From Pseudomonadota bacterium (GTDB lineage: Bacteria; Desulfobacterota; Desulfobulbia; Desulfobulbales; Desulfocapsaceae), in assembly GCA_018817385.1 (NCBI GenBank), contig JAHIUA010000005.1:1-64000 (forward strand): a stretch of DNA of 64,000 nucleotides, read 5' to 3'. The notes under the pieces were generated by a model that saw only the letters and a list, made by a program, of their open reading frames with translations, ran no database searches and was not told the DNA's origin. Shown here one piece after another: positions 43,843-53,101 of this stretch (positions are counted from its first letter, which is position 1; each line of letters opens with the position of its first letter). A program made the position numbers and the translations under genes.

Positions 43843-43910
43843 GTGATATACGAGCACTGTCTCATCATGTGATCGTATCAGGCCGCAGAGAGGACTGGAG
43901 TTGAGGCCCT

Positions 43911-44867
43911 TTACTTTTTCTTTTTTGCGAGGGCTTTTATTTCCTGGAGCCGGTTTTCCACCTCTGTGAGGCTGTCAAAACGAAGAGTTATAACAACCTC
44001 ATCTCTTTCAAATGATGGACTGTGGCTGAGAGTGTATGCTGCGGGGAGCTGCATTTTATAAACGGCTTTTTGGAAGGCTTCCTCGGCGGCACTGCTTTCC
44101 GGTGCGAGTTTTTTTTGCAAGAGAGAGAAAAGTGCTGATGCCTTTTGCGGCCTATTCATCTCAGGGTGATCAAGAATGAGGCCAAAGTCCGGTTTTGCCA
44201 AGAGGGCTGTGATTGTTTTATCTTGTCCAAAGGCCAGGTCTCTTGTCAGTGCCAAAAGTCTTTTTTGTTTTCCTCCACCAAGTTCAAACTCTTGAAATAT
44301 CCCAAACAGGGTAAGCCTGTCATCTGGCGTGAGTTGCTGTAACTCAAGGGCCATTTTTTCTTCAATTTTTCCCCAGTGGATACTCTCCTGAATTTCTGGT
44401 TCAAGATCCAGTAAGGGGAGTATTCGGCGAATCATATGGGTCTGCACCTTTTTTTCGAGAACTGGAAAAAAAGAATCGGCCGCCTTTTCAATCTCCATAT
44501 GTTTGAGGCAGTATTTGAAAAAATAGGCTGTTTCCATAGGACTGAGTGTGCCAGCAACTATTTGATCTTCAAGAATATAGTGTAGCAACGTTTGGGGTGG
44601 AATGTCTTCTGCAAGTATCAGAGCCTTGATGACGGCAGGGGGCTGTCTATTCCCCTGGAGGGAGCGGAGTCGCTTTCGTCCACAGAGTAACTGATATGTC
44701 TTGCCAGGGCGTTTTTGCAGGATCAGGGGCTGTAACAGACCTATGGCTTGAATGGAGTGTCGAAGTCGGGCAGGAGGTTCGGGACAAAGAAAAGGGTGCA
44801 AGTTCCATTGATCAGATAAGGTAATGGCTTCTATGTCTATTTCTTGGAGAGTGGGAGAGTACTGCAT
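43911..44867 (-). CDS. ParB-like nuclease-domain protein, unassigned
   Basis: Cytoplasmic 318-residue protein. The N-terminal ~1-95 has the ParB/Srx fold signature: RLRHSIQAIGLLQPLILQKR, then YQLLCGRKRLRSLQGN. A helical middle resembles a KorB/ParB-type domain (LSPMETAYFFKYCLKHM), but the classic ParB GERRxRA box is altered to GRKRLRSL and the C-terminal dimerisation region is not recognisable. No parA gene is near, so chromosome partition is doubtful; a transcription-regulator role is possible. It has a Lys-rich end (ALAKKKK). Convergent with ribD, downstream of and codirectional with the IHF/HU gene, but separated from it by a terminator. Confidence 0.7.
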   Translation of the reverse strand: MQYSPTLQEIDIEAITLSDQWNLHPFLCPEPPARLRHSIQAIGLLQPLILQKRPGKTYQLLCGRKRLRSLQGNRQPPAVIKALILAEDIPPQTLLHYILEDQIVAGTLSPMETAYFFKYCLKHMEIEKAADSFFPVLEKKVQTHMIRRILPLLDLEPEIQESIHWGKIEEKMALELQQLTPDDRLTLFGIFQEFELGGGKQKRLLALTRDLAFGQDKTITALLAKPDFGLILDHPEMNRPQKASALFSLLQKKLAPESSAAEEAFQKAVYKMQLPAAYTLSHSPSFERDEVVITLRFDSLTEVENRLQEIKALAKKKK

Positions 44868-44944
44868 GCTGTTTCAATGGTATAGGACTAAGGGAAGTAA
44901 AGAGAATCGGCAGACTGACGGTGAATGGGGGATGACACAAACAA

Positions 44945-44989
44945 AAAAAATACCTGTACAGTCTATCTTAGGGATATAACTGTACAGGT
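44945..44989 (-). terminator. Rho-independent terminator after the HU/IHF gene
   Basis: ACCTGTACAG (44952-44961) pairs exactly with CTGTACAGGT (44980-44989) across an 18-nt loop. On the minus strand it runs into TATTTTTTTT. It ends transcription of the HU/IHF-family gene. Confidence 0.8.
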
Positions 44990-45038
44990 TCTACTCTAAA
45001 AGGAAGAATGGCTTTGGAGAGTATCTTTTGTAGGTCGG

Positions 45039-45326
45039 TCATGCCTCGTTGATTTTATTGCGAAGAATGCCTGATGGTTTGAAGGTGACGACCCGGCGCG
45101 CATCCAGGGTTAATTCGTCGCCAGTCTGGGGATTACGGCCCCTTCGAGACTTTTTGTCTTTGACATTAAATTTTCCAAATCCGCTCAGGAGCAGGTCGGT
45201 TCCCTCAATGAGGGAGGACTTTGAGATACGGAGAAAGGCCTCCACTGAATCGGTAGCCTGTGCTTTCGTTAAAGAACCATGAATTTTGTATACCTGTTGT
45301 ACCAGGTCAGCTTTTGTAAGGGTCAT
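45039..45326 (-). CDS. HU/IHF-family DNA-bending protein (IHF alpha-like)
   Basis: Histone-like protein of 95 residues. It opens TLTKADLVQQVYKIHGSLTK, has the dimer core GTDLLLSGFGKFNVKDKKSR and the DNA-intercalating arm GRNPQTGDELTLDARRVVTF, with the Pro of the arm in RNPQTG. The insertion pattern and Ala-Arg-Arg-Val favour the IHF-alpha branch over HU. A clear AAGGAGGATCC ribosome site lies upstream. Monocistronic with its own terminator. Confidence 0.93.
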   Translation of the reverse strand: MTLTKADLVQQVYKIHGSLTKAQATDSVEAFLRISKSSLIEGTDLLLSGFGKFNVKDKKSRRGRNPQTGDELTLDARRVVTFKPSGILRNKINEA

Positions 45327-45421
45327 ATTCGGATCCTCCTTTTAAAATAATCGATTGGTATTTAAACTCCGTACTTAATGATAGGCTTCGGGAGAATAAA
45401 GTCAACAGTTAGAACGTTTTT

Positions 45422-46630
45422 TTATCCAATTGTCGTTGCAATACTGAAAATTGGCAGGTACATGGCAACAACGAGACCACCGATCATTCCACCAAGAAAT
45501 ACCATCATGAAGGGTTCTATCATGGCGGTCAAGTTTTCAACGGCCTGATCAACCTCTTCATCATAAAAATCGGCGATTTTGGCCAGCATAGTGTCGAGAG
45601 CACCTACCGATTCTCCAACATTGATCATCTGTACCACCATATTGGGGAATACGCCACTTTCTTCAAGTGGCTCAGCAATGGGACGTCCTTCAGCAATACT
45701 GTCAGCAACACGAAGCACTGCGGCCTCGATTATCTTGTTTCCGGCTGTTTTCGCAACTACATGTAAAGCCTCAAGGATCGGAACACCACTCTGGAGCATG
45801 GTGCTAAGTGTTCTTGTGAATTTGGCCACCGCAACTTTTCGAATCAGAGGACCAACAACAGGTGCATGGAGAAAGGTTGCGTCCATTTTGATCCGTCCTG
45901 CCTCAGTATTGTATATTTTCTTGATGGTATAAAAGACAGCCACTGTCGCCATGGCGATCCAAAGAAAGTTGGACTTGAAAAAATTCGACATGTTTACAAC
46001 AATTTGAGTGGGTGTAGGAAGGGCTGAGCCAAAGTTGTTAAACATATCTTCAAAAACAGGAATAACAAAAACCAGGATAACGACGAGGATGACTATGGAA
46101 ATGGCCAGACATATTGCCGGATAGGTCATGGCTCCCTTGATCTTTTTCTTCAGGGCCATGGATTTTTCCATGAAGACAGCAAGCCGACTGAGGATGGTGT
46201 CCAGGATACCTCCGGTTTCACCAGCTTCGATCATGTTGGAAAAAAGGTTGTCAAATACCTTGGGATGCTTGCGCATGGAGTCGGCAAAGGTGGTCCCTGT
46301 TTCGACATCCATCCTGATGGCAATAAGGACTTTTTTGAAGGTAGAGTTTTCCTGCTGTTTCGAGAGAATTTCCAGACTTTGTACCAGTGGCAGGCCGGCA
46401 TCAATCATGGTGGAGAGCTGTCTGGTAAAGATTACTATGTCTTTACCTGTTACCTTGGGTTGAAAAAAAGAGATATTCTCCAGAAGATCTTTAGGTTTCT
46501 CTTTGATAACCGGATTTTGAATGCGAAGGCGTTTGATATGGCCGAGTGCTGCTGCCTGATTAGGGGCCTCAACTTCTCCTTTGCGTTTGTCACCATATGA
46601 ATTGATACCTTTCCAGGTATAGATAGGCAT
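45422..46630 (-). CDS. pilC: Type IV pilus inner-membrane platform protein PilC (T2SS F family)
   Basis: Polytopic inner-membrane protein of 402 residues on which the pilus motor acts. Two T2SF domains are seen: one at ~68-190 (FTRQLSTMIDAGLPLVQSLE, MIEAGETGGILDTIL), the other at ~270-395 (FTRTLSTMLQSGVPILEAL, MINVGESVGALDTML), with TM helices near 170-195, 220-240 and 375-395. It starts MPIYTWKGINSYGDKRKGE. The gene stands alone; pilB, pilT and other pil genes are not in the window. The MglA-type GTPase encoded 6.5 kb away could be functionally related. Confidence 0.92.
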   Translation of the reverse strand: MPIYTWKGINSYGDKRKGEVEAPNQAAALGHIKRLRIQNPVIKEKPKDLLENISFFQPKVTGKDIVIFTRQLSTMIDAGLPLVQSLEILSKQQENSTFKKVLIAIRMDVETGTTFADSMRKHPKVFDNLFSNMIEAGETGGILDTILSRLAVFMEKSMALKKKIKGAMTYPAICLAISIVILVVILVFVIPVFEDMFNNFGSALPTPTQIVVNMSNFFKSNFLWIAMATVAVFYTIKKIYNTEAGRIKMDATFLHAPVVGPLIRKVAVAKFTRTLSTMLQSGVPILEALHVVAKTAGNKIIEAAVLRVADSIAEGRPIAEPLEESGVFPNMVVQMINVGESVGALDTMLAKIADFYDEEVDQAVENLTAMIEPFMMVFLGGMIGGLVVAMYLPIFSIATTIG

Positions 46631-47047
46631 TGTATTCTCTCCTGCTTAATCTGATTTTTTTTGGGGATTGCCTATAAGTGTTGTGAATGCAAGGATTAAT
46701 CACCTATTAGAACAAATCTCATTCTATATCATGAAGTTGTAGATTACAAGGAAGTCTACTACTATCTCTGTTTTTTTTGAACAGGGGCAGAGATATTGGT
46801 CTTGAGAGTTCCAAAAAGATAACCATGGGAAAAAAGGTTTGTTGCTCCATCGTGGCCCTGGTTGAGCTCTCAGATATTTTTTGTTTGTAGTGGTATCCTG
46901 TCCTTTCGTTTTTTTTGTCCTTGTTTTTAATATGATGTACTGGTAAAATATAGAGTTCTGTGAGCTATGGATAGTGAACTGTAATCGTCGCTTTCCAGAT
47001 AATCAAAAAAAAGATAGAATTGTTTGGTATACTTTGAGGAGAACAAT
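46631..47047. other. 417-nt divergent region
   Basis: Between pilC (-) and the PxxKW gene (+). AT-rich with several T-runs. No ORF of note and no recognised small RNA; must contain both promoters. Confidence 0.4.
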
Positions 47048-47296
47048 ATGCAGAATCAAGCTGCTATGAGTTATAGCGAAAGAAATTTTCAACCTGTCGT
47101 TGAAAAGTGTCAAGGGTGTGAGAGAATTGTTGAAGAGGCTGGATCACAGTTCTGCCAGTCCTATCTCAAACCGGATGCAAAATGGCGCCTGGGGATCTGT
47201 AACTTTGCAACCCATGCCAAGCCTGAGATCACAGTAACCACTGTACGGGTCAATCCTTTGAAGGCAGCCAAGCGTGCTTCTGCCAAAAAAGTTTGA
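47048..47296 (+). CDS. PxxKW-family cysteine-rich protein
   Basis: Small soluble protein of 82 residues (ATG 47048, GAGGAG upstream). Family hallmarks are KCQGCERIVEEAG, FCQSYLKPDAKWRLGICNFA containing the PxxKW motif, and a basic tail (KAAKRASAKKV). The four Cys suggest a metal or small Fe-S site. The family is found mainly in sulfate-reducing Desulfobacterota and its function is unknown. A strong terminator follows, so it is a single-gene unit. Confidence 0.88.
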   Translation: MQNQAAMSYSERNFQPVVEKCQGCERIVEEAGSQFCQSYLKPDAKWRLGICNFATHAKPEITVTTVRVNPLKAAKRASAKKV

Positions 47297-47318
47297 TCAT
47301 CGTTACAGAGAGTATTTT

Positions 47319-47361
47319 TAAAAAGGCATCGTTCCCTTGCTTGGGGACGATGCCTTTTTTT
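47319..47361 (+). terminator. Rho-independent terminator after the PxxKW gene
   Basis: AAAAAGGCATCGTTCCC pairs with GGGGACGATGCCTTTTT (one mismatch or bulge) around a short loop, followed by a T-run. It could also act on the convergent ugd transcript. Confidence 0.88.
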
Positions 47362-47419
47362 GTTTCATGAATTCGAAAAGACGGATATTCAGGTCTGCCG
47401 ACTCAGGTGGGAACAGAGT

Positions 47420-48730
47420 TTAAGAACGACCGACGCCGATATACTGAAAGCCAGCAGCCTTCACCGCTTTAGGGGTATACACATTGCGAAGGTCGATAAA
47501 GATTTGATCACGCATGATCTCTGCAAGTCGATTAAGATCCAGGGCTCGATATTGATTCCATTCGGTCATCAGGATAACAGCATCGGCATCTGTACAGGCC
47601 TCGTACGCATTTTCAGTGTACTCGATTCCAGCTGGCATCGATTTTTTTGCCTCTTCTATCCCAAAGGGATCATGAGCTTTTATTTTTGCACCTTTTTCTA
47701 AAAGTGCTGGAAGGATGGTAACAGCAGGAGATTCCCGCATGTCATCGGTCTCAGGCTTGAAGGTCAGGCCTAGCACAGCTATGGTCTTTCCCGCTTCACT
47801 GCCGCCGACTGCATCGCGTATTTTTTTGACCATTTTTGCTTTCTGGGCTGCATTGACTTCTACCGTTGCTTCAACTATGCGAAGGGTTTGACCATGCTCC
47901 TGGGCAATGCGCATAAGTGCAAGGGTGTCTTTTGGAAAGCAGGAGCCGCCGTATCCGGGGCCGGGATGAAGGAATTTTGCACCGATACGGCCATCCATGC
48001 CGATTCCCTTGGCCAGGGCTATTACATCAGCACCAATGGTGTCACAGAGCAGAGCGATTTCGTTGATAAAACTTATTTTCGTGGCCAGAAAGGCATTGGC
48101 GGCATATTTGGTCAATTCTGCTGTCTTGATGTCGGTTTTGACAATGGGTGTTTCCTGGAGAAAGAGTGGCTGGTAGATTGCCCTGAGTATTTCCTCCGCA
48201 CGTTCAGTTTCAACACCGATCACGACTCTGTCTGGCCGCATGAAGTCAGCTATTGCTGCTCCTTCGCGGAGAAACTCAGGATTTGAAGCCACGTCAAAAT
48301 CAGCATCTGGGTTGCTCTCTCTGATTATTCTTTCCACCTGACTGGCTGTTCCGGTGGGGACGGTGCTCTTGTCGATGATTACCGTATAGCCTTGGAGATG
48401 GGGGGCAATTTCTTTACTGGCCTGGTAAATGTACGTAAGGTCGGCATAGCCGTCTCCACGCCTGCTGGTTGGTGTGCCAACGGCAAGAAAAATGGCCTCA
48501 GCTCCTCTTACGGCATCTTCCAGGTTCGTAGTGAATTGGAGGCGGTCTTCTTTGACGTTTTTGGCGACAAGGGTGTCAAGTCCAGGTTCGTAGATGGGGA
48601 TAGCCCCTTTACACAGTTGTTCAATTTTGTTTGTATCCTTGTCAACGCAGATGACATGGTGGCCAAATTCGGCAAAGCAGGTGCCGGTAACGAGGCCAAC
48701 ATATCCTGTGCCTATTATTGTAATTTGCAT
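47420..48730 (-). CDS. ugd: UDP-glucose 6-dehydrogenase
   Basis: Oxidises UDP-glucose to UDP-glucuronate for envelope polysaccharides; 436 residues. Rossmann start IIGTGYVGLVTGTCFAEFG, then FLAVGTPTSRRGDGYADLTY, STVPTGTASQVERII, SNPEFLREGAAIADFM. The catalytic Cys is in PGPGYGGSCFPKDTLAL, with the C-terminal LGLTFKPETDDMRESPA. It is the last gene of a tatD-yggS-ugd run on the minus strand (24-nt gap to yggS). Confidence 0.95.
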   Translation of the reverse strand: MQITIIGTGYVGLVTGTCFAEFGHHVICVDKDTNKIEQLCKGAIPIYEPGLDTLVAKNVKEDRLQFTTNLEDAVRGAEAIFLAVGTPTSRRGDGYADLTYIYQASKEIAPHLQGYTVIIDKSTVPTGTASQVERIIRESNPDADFDVASNPEFLREGAAIADFMRPDRVVIGVETERAEEILRAIYQPLFLQETPIVKTDIKTAELTKYAANAFLATKISFINEIALLCDTIGADVIALAKGIGMDGRIGAKFLHPGPGYGGSCFPKDTLALMRIAQEHGQTLRIVEATVEVNAAQKAKMVKKIRDAVGGSEAGKTIAVLGLTFKPETDDMRESPAVTILPALLEKGAKIKAHDPFGIEEAKKSMPAGIEYTENAYEACTDADAVILMTEWNQYRALDLNRLAEIMRDQIFIDLRNVYTPKAVKAAGFQYIGVGRS

Positions 48731-48754
48731 AATATCGTATCTCTTGGTTAAATA

Positions 48755-49459
48755 TTAGGTCTGGGACGAATTCAGGGGTCTTTTACCAAAAATCGCTGTT
48801 CCAATACGTATGAGAGTCGCTCCCTCTTCAATGGCCATGGGAAAATCGTCAGACATTCCCATGGAAAGTTCAATTGATTCGTTATTGTAAAAAAGATTCT
48901 CTGCACCGAGTTCAAGGGCCAGGAGTCGCAGGGCCTTAAAATAACTTCTGGTTTTGGTCTGATCAGCAGTAAAGGGAGGCATGGTCATTAATCCCTTTGG
49001 CCGCAGTCTGGAGAGGGAGGCGATCTGTTTCAAAAGATCTTTGGCTTCTTCCGGAAGGATGCCTGATTTTTTTTGATCCCTGCCGATATTCACCTGAATA
49101 AGGATATCCAGGGTCTTGTCTATTTTTTCAAGGTGGCTATGCAATGCCTTGGCCAGCTTGTAGCGATCGATAGTTTCAATCATGGTGAACAATTCGGCTG
49201 CAAGCTTTGCCTTATTCGATTGCAGATGGCCGATGAAATGAAAGGCAGCACCCTTACCAATCGTGTGACACTTATCTGCTGCTTCCTGAATGTAGTTTTC
49301 TCCGAAAATATTCTGACCGGCTGCCATTGCTTCCATGATACTGGCAGCAGGGTGATGTTTGGAAACGGCGACAAGCTTTATCGTAGAGGGATCTCGTCCG
49401 CAGTTGTGAGCGGTATCTGTTATCAATGTTCGGATTGTTTGCAGGTTGTCGGCAATCAT
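48755..49459 (-). CDS. YggS/PROSC-family PLP homeostasis protein
   Basis: Single-domain PLP-binding protein of 234 residues that controls pyridoxal phosphate and amino-acid balance. The PLP Lys is in IKLVAVSKHHPAASI; other family elements are GENYIQEAADKC, FHFIGHLQSNKAK and the C-terminal SMGMSDDFPMAIEEGATLIR with GTAIFGKR. It sits 8 nt after tatD and 24 nt before ugd. No unusual features. Confidence 0.94.
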   Translation of the reverse strand: MIADNLQTIRTLITDTAHNCGRDPSTIKLVAVSKHHPAASIMEAMAAGQNIFGENYIQEAADKCHTIGKGAAFHFIGHLQSNKAKLAAELFTMIETIDRYKLAKALHSHLEKIDKTLDILIQVNIGRDQKKSGILPEEAKDLLKQIASLSRLRPKGLMTMPPFTADQTKTRSYFKALRLLALELGAENLFYNNESIELSMGMSDDFPMAIEEGATLIRIGTAIFGKRPLNSSQT

Positions 49460-49467
49460 GATGGAAT

Positions 49468-50421
49468 TTAAGGCAACACCTCATAGTTAAAGAGCGTTTG
49501 GGCATTCCTGCTGGTTTGATCTGCAACCTCTTCAAGGGAGATTCCCCGCAGTTCTGCAACTTTTGCAGCAGTATAGGGAAGGTAGGATGGTTTGTTTCGT
49601 TTCCCTCTCCAGGGGACCGGGGCCAGAAAAGGGCCGTCGGTTTCCAGAAGAAGAGATTCAAGAGGTACTGTTGCAGCTACCTTCTGAAGTTCGATACCGT
49701 TTTTAAAAGTAACAACACCAGGGATGGAGAGATAAAATCCCAAACTCACTATCTGTTCGGCCAGACGAGTGTCACCGGAAAAGCAGTGCATTACTCCACC
49801 CCTTGGAAACGGACCTGATTGGCGAATGATGGTAAGGATGTCTTGGTGGGCATCTCGATCATGTATGATAACCGGCAGGTTGAGTTCTTTTGCAATTTCG
49901 AGCTGTTGGGAGAAAGCCTTCTTTTGAGCTCCAGGTTCTGCATACAGTTTTGCGTAGTCCAGTCCGATTTCTCCATAGCCGACGATATGCTCTTTGTTTT
50001 CTACGGCAAGGGTTTTTAATCGTTGGTAGGTATCGGGTCTTATCTGGTCGACATCGTGAGGATGAATACCAATACTTGCCTTGACTAGTGGATATTTCCT
50101 GGCTAGTTCAACAGCGGCAATTGAGCTTTTTTCATCAATACCGATGGTAATGATAGAATGTACTCCATGCGCACGTGCTTGTATAAGGATTTTATCAAGG
50201 TCCTCCCCGTAGTCCTTCATATCGAGATGACAATGGGTATCTATGAAGAAGCTGCTGTTAGCGACACATGGTATGGGGGGCTTTTCTTTTTTTGTTTTGA
50301 TCATCTGCTGTTTCATAGCAGATTCAATCTGCCACTGCAATGGCGAATTATGAGGAAAAGGAGTTTTTTCCCCGGAGGGAACATATGGTATCCCAGTACC
50401 TGCTAATACCTCGTATCCCAT
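49468..50421 (-). CDS. tatD: TatD-family metal-dependent hydrolase
   Basis: Predicted DNase/amidohydrolase-fold enzyme, 317 residues. The core begins at about residue 58 with FFIDTHCHLDMKDYGEDLD; then IGIHPHDVDQI, YGEIGLDYAKLY, IIHDRDAHQDIL, GGVMHCFSGDTRLAEQ and ETDGPFLAPVPWRG. The ~55 residues before the core have no family match, but the ATG at 50421 has an AGAAGG site, whereas internal ATGs have none. The true start could be at residue 36 or 40. First gene of tatD-yggS-ugd; divergent from ade. Confidence 0.9.
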   Translation of the reverse strand: MGYEVLAGTGIPYVPSGEKTPFPHNSPLQWQIESAMKQQMIKTKKEKPPIPCVANSSFFIDTHCHLDMKDYGEDLDKILIQARAHGVHSIITIGIDEKSSIAAVELARKYPLVKASIGIHPHDVDQIRPDTYQRLKTLAVENKEHIVGYGEIGLDYAKLYAEPGAQKKAFSQQLEIAKELNLPVIIHDRDAHQDILTIIRQSGPFPRGGVMHCFSGDTRLAEQIVSLGFYLSIPGVVTFKNGIELQKVAATVPLESLLLETDGPFLAPVPWRGKRNKPSYLPYTAAKVAELRGISLEEVADQTSRNAQTLFNYEVLP

Positions 50422-50475
50422 GGGGAGCGCCTTCTAAGAAAAGACAAAACTGTTACTAAAATATGAGGTCTTGTC

Positions 50476-52206
50476 ATGGAAACAAGAGAGGTAATACGAA
50501 AAAGGATTCGTCAGGCAAGAGGTGCTGAACCGGCAGATTGTGTCCTTAAAAGTTGTCGCGTCATAGATGTGTTCACTGGTGAAATTGTCGAGGCCGATGT
50601 GGCAATCTGTGGCGAACGAATTGCAGGAATAGGTGATTATTCAGGAGAGGAGGAAATCGATTGTAATGGAGCCTATATTTGCCCGGGATTTATGGAAGGG
50701 CATATCCATGTTGAAAGTTCTATGCTCTCGCCAGAGCAATTTGCCAGAGCAGTCGTACCCCATGGGACAACAACGGTAGTTTGTGATCCGCATGAAATTG
50801 CCAATGTTGCAGGACTTGGCGGAATAAACTTTATGCTCGAAGAAAGTGCAGATCTGTTGTGCAGTTTTTATGTTATGGCCCCTTCCTGTGTTCCGGCGAC
50901 TCACCTGGAGACTTCTGGAGCGTCTTTAGACTCTACAGAGATGGAAAAGATTATGCAATCACCACGGGTAATAGGTGTTGCGGAGATGATGAATTTTCCT
51001 GGGGTCCTTTTCGGGGAGGAGGAGGTATTGAAAAAACTTGCACTCGGGCAAAGAATGGGAGTTCCAGTGGATGGACACGCTCCGGGCCTGAGTGGTAAAG
51101 ATCTTCAGGCCTATATCAGTTGTGGAATCAGTTCGGATCATGAATGTACCACGGCAGAAGAGGCGCGGGAAAAGCTTCGTTCAGGGATGTTTCTTTTTAT
51201 TCGTGAGGGATCCACGGCCAAGAATCTTTCCGCCCTCCTTCCTGTTGTCACAGAGAAAAACAGTCACCGCTGCCTGCTAGTCACCGATGACTGTCATCCC
51301 CATGATCTTGTAGTTGAGGGACATCTTGATCGGATTTTACGTAAAGCGATCAAATTAGGACTGGATCCGCTTACAGCCATTCAGATGGTGACAATCAATG
51401 TGGCCAACTATTTTGACCTCCGTGATCGAGGGGCTGTGGCACCAGGATATCGAGCAGATCTTGTTCTCTTTGATGATCTTGCCAATGTCAGACCTAAGTT
51501 GGTGTTTTCCGGAGGAAGGCGGGTTGAAGAAGAAATTGGCTCCATGACAAGGAATCAAAAGGAGGTCGCCAGCAGGTATCCAGAGGTGTTTGATTCAGTG
51601 CATGTGGATATCAAGAAAATATCATTTGATATTGCAGCGCAAGGGGAAATAGCGAGGGTTGTAAGGGTCGTTAAAGATCAGCTTATCACAGAGGCAGTAG
51701 AGCTACCAGTGAAAATTGTCAACGGGTTGGCTGTGTCAGATCCTGAAAAGGATATTATAAAACTAGCTGTCATCGAACGGCACAAGGCCACTGGAAATAG
51801 AGGGCTGGGATTTGTGCAGGGGATAGGCTTACAACGGGGGGCTCTTGCCTCGACTGTGGGGCATGATTCTCATAACATTACGGTGGTAGGCGTTGAGACT
51901 CAAGATATGAGACTGGCGGTTGAAACCATTGTTGGTCATGGCGGTGGTTTGGCTGTGGTGGCAGATGGCCAGATACTCGCATCTCTCCCCCTCCGGATTG
52001 CCGGCCTTATGTCCGCTGCTGATGCTCCGATGGTTGCTGCTGGATTCTCTGCCTTACTGCAGGCCGCAGCAGGCCTTGGGGTCTTGGTCGAGGACCCTTT
52101 CATGCTCATGAGTTTTCTTGGCCTTCCGGTAATTCCTCATCTCAAGATGACAGATCTTGGCCTTGTTGATGTGGATGCTTTTCAGCACGTGGGGTTGTGG
52201 GCGTAA
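50476..52206 (+). CDS. ade: Adenine deaminase
   Basis: AdeC-type adenine deaminase (adenine to hypoxanthine), 576 residues. Metal ligands are in MEGHIHVESSMLSPEQFA; further motifs: VPHGTTTVVCDPHEIANVAG, PVDGHAPGLSGKDLQAYISC, DHECTTAEEAREKLR, LVTDDCHPHDL. The C-terminal ~200 residues show ALASTVGHDSHNITVVGVET and LPLRIAGLMSAA, typical of long Ade. It is separate from other purine genes. Confidence 0.94.
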   Translation: METREVIRKRIRQARGAEPADCVLKSCRVIDVFTGEIVEADVAICGERIAGIGDYSGEEEIDCNGAYICPGFMEGHIHVESSMLSPEQFARAVVPHGTTTVVCDPHEIANVAGLGGINFMLEESADLLCSFYVMAPSCVPATHLETSGASLDSTEMEKIMQSPRVIGVAEMMNFPGVLFGEEEVLKKLALGQRMGVPVDGHAPGLSGKDLQAYISCGISSDHECTTAEEAREKLRSGMFLFIREGSTAKNLSALLPVVTEKNSHRCLLVTDDCHPHDLVVEGHLDRILRKAIKLGLDPLTAIQMVTINVANYFDLRDRGAVAPGYRADLVLFDDLANVRPKLVFSGGRRVEEEIGSMTRNQKEVASRYPEVFDSVHVDIKKISFDIAAQGEIARVVRVVKDQLITEAVELPVKIVNGLAVSDPEKDIIKLAVIERHKATGNRGLGFVQGIGLQRGALASTVGHDSHNITVVGVETQDMRLAVETIVGHGGGLAVVADGQILASLPLRIAGLMSAADAPMVAAGFSALLQAAAGLGVLVEDPFMLMSFLGLPVIPHLKMTDLGLVDVDAFQHVGLWA

Positions 52207-52573
52207 TGTTCCATGTAATGGTTATATCAGGTATAAGATAAGTGAAATCAGTAAATTGGCCAATTCGTCTTCGACGGGAAAAGATGTTTTGCTATATCGT
52301 TATGATTTTTTTAGGAAAAATAAAAAAACAACTTCATATCGCCAGAAATCTGTCGTATACTGATTTTCGTATTGTTCATGTCTTCTATTTTTTTTCGATA
52401 AAACAAAATCATAACTTTGAAAAAACTTGAACAATGGGGAAATTAAAATATGGGCGGGTGATTTAACGCTTTGCGATAAAAATTTTTTTCTCAACTGCTC
52501 TGGGTACAACAGAGCAACTAGAGTCAAGAGGGACCAAGATAATGGTTCGTAATCAAGGAAAGAGGTATTTGGC
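52207..52573. other. 367-nt AT-rich region upstream of the roadblock gene
   Basis: No gene. A perfect 7-bp hairpin, TGCTCTG (52496-52502) with CAGAGCA (52510-52516), lies ~57 nt before the roadblock ATG; it may belong to the 5' leader. The region probably carries the promoter of the roadblock-GTPase locus. Confidence 0.4.
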
Positions 52574-52978
52574 ATGAATTATGGAATCGTCAGTCAGGAG
52601 CAGCTTGAGCAGATCGATACGATTTTGGCTGATAAATTGATAAAACTCGGTGTTGACTGTGTTATCATTATTGATATGGCAGGGAACATTATTACTGCCA
52701 AAGATAATGGTGAGAGTAAATATGATGTGTATTCTTTTGCTGCCCTGGCTGCGGGTAATTTCGCCACAGTAGATGCTATGGCCAAACTTGTAGGTGAAGC
52801 AGAGTTTTCCCTTCTATTTCATAAGGGGCAGGATTCTAATATTCATTTTAGTAAGATTGATGATGAACTCCTCCTTATTTCTATGTTTGGTAAGGATATC
52901 TCGCTTGGATTTCTCAGATTAAATGTGGTTGAAGCCATTGAGCAGATAAAAACAGTCTGGGATACCAGCAGCTCCTGA
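52574..52978 (+). CDS. Roadblock/LC7-domain protein (MglB-like)
   Basis: Cytoplasmic 134-residue roadblock protein, the fold of MglB, the GTPase-activating partner of MglA-type GTPases. Features: LIKLGVDCVIIIDMAGNII, FAALAAGNFATVDAMAKLVG, FSLLFHKGQDSNIHFSKID and DELLLISMFGKDISLGFLRL. The GTPase gene follows after 161 nt on the same strand, so a GTPase/GAP pair is likely. No other domain is present. Confidence 0.9.
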   Translation: MNYGIVSQEQLEQIDTILADKLIKLGVDCVIIIDMAGNIITAKDNGESKYDVYSFAALAAGNFATVDAMAKLVGEAEFSLLFHKGQDSNIHFSKIDDELLLISMFGKDISLGFLRLNVVEAIEQIKTVWDTSSS

Positions 52979-53101
52979 TTGGTTACCGGGAGCAAATGCC
53001 TATGAAAAAGGAGATAAATATATTGAGTACTGGAGTGGATTTTTTGTGAAAGTACTTTATCTCCCCCTCAAGGGGGGGCGTTCTGAGATATTAAAATTTC
53101 A

